A DNA stretch of 7,469 nucleotides from an uncultured Parasutterella sp. (lineage in GTDB: Bacteria > Pseudomonadota > Gammaproteobacteria > Burkholderiales > Burkholderiaceae_F). The DNA is taken from NCBI GenBank assembly GCA_900766055.1, contig CAAFTZ010000144.1, positions 1 through 7,469 of the forward strand. The letters run 5' to 3'. The number at the start of each line of letters is the position of its first letter. The stretch's first letter is position 1. Made by a program: the position numbers and the translations under genes. Under the pieces are notes generated by a model that ran no database searches, was not told where the DNA came from, and worked only from the letters and a program-made list of their open reading frames with translations. Positions 7,293-7,469 of this stretch are shown in pieces.

Positions 7293-7338
7293 GAGACGCG
7301 CTTCAAATGAGCAGGCGTGGCTTTACAAAATTCAATCA

Positions 7339-7367
7339 ATTATAGCGGTCGGGAGCCTATTTGTAAC
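7339..7367 (-). promoter_or_regulatory. sigma-70-type promoter of the pyrG operon
   Basis: On the minus strand a perfect -10 hexamer TATAAT (7344-7339) lies 17 bases after GTTACA (7367-7362), a four-of-six match to TTGACA. Spacing is optimal. Transcription would start near 7332, giving a leader of about 64 bases before pyrG. It is the best promoter-like sequence in the window and stands in front of the first gene of the operon. Confidence 0.65.
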
Positions 7368-7469
7368 TTCTCCAAAGCCCCTCCTGACGGTTTGATACAA
7401 GTCCGCCTCACCGCTGAAAGTTATTCACCAATGCACATGAAACGCTTTTTCATTTCCTCAACAGGTTCA

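Noticed and set aside
7421..7468. Minus-strand frame open to the right edge, ending EPVEEMKKRFMCIGE and a stop at 7421; could be the tail of an upstream gene
   Set aside because: Only 15 codons are visible, with no recognisable family; an open frame this short is expected by chance. A plus-strand start at 7431 (MHMKRFFISSTGS) is an equally unsupported rival without a ribosome-binding site.

Overview
The window reads as an ordinary stretch of chromosome from a Gram-negative betaproteobacterium. The tight order pyrG-kdsA-eno-ftsB is typical of Burkholderiales. KdsA is the Cys-containing, metal-dependent type also found in Burkholderia, and the ZIP transporter resembles Bordetella BbZIP from memory. 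By eye, base composition is near 50% G+C, low for that order, and would suit a gut-associated Sutterellaceae member (Sutterella or Parasutterella type). The genus guess is inference; no search was run.

Layout. Positions 1-159 are a leader with a possible weak terminator and no recognisable gene. Positions 160-921 (+) encode a YfcA-like TSUP/TauE-SafE membrane permease. It converges with alanine racemase alr (914-1996, minus), and the two stop ends overlap by 8 bases. Upstream of alr, on the same strand, is a ZIP divalent-metal transporter (2077-2979). Its leader holds overlapping inverted repeats. A clear rho-independent terminator (3099-3126) then closes the main operon, which is transcribed right to left: pyrG (5625-7268), kdsA (4765-5619), eno (3461-4747), ftsB (3152-3457). 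A sigma-70-like promoter for it lies at 7339-7367. The last 100 or so bases hold no gene that can be supported.

How the genes work together. Enolase makes phosphoenolpyruvate, which KdsA condenses with arabinose 5-phosphate to give Kdo-8-phosphate. PyrG makes CTP, needed later to activate Kdo as CMP-Kdo for lipopolysaccharide. FtsB is a divisome protein. The operon therefore joins central metabolism and nucleotide supply to envelope growth and division. Alr supplies D-alanine for peptidoglycan. The permease and ZIP transporter are solute and metal transport functions with no evident pathway link.

I found no mobile element, CRISPR array, RNA gene or defence system, and nothing that looks like a new multi-gene system. 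The points most worth a second look are non-coding: the competing inverted repeats before the ZIP gene and a run of ten T in the pyrG leader.
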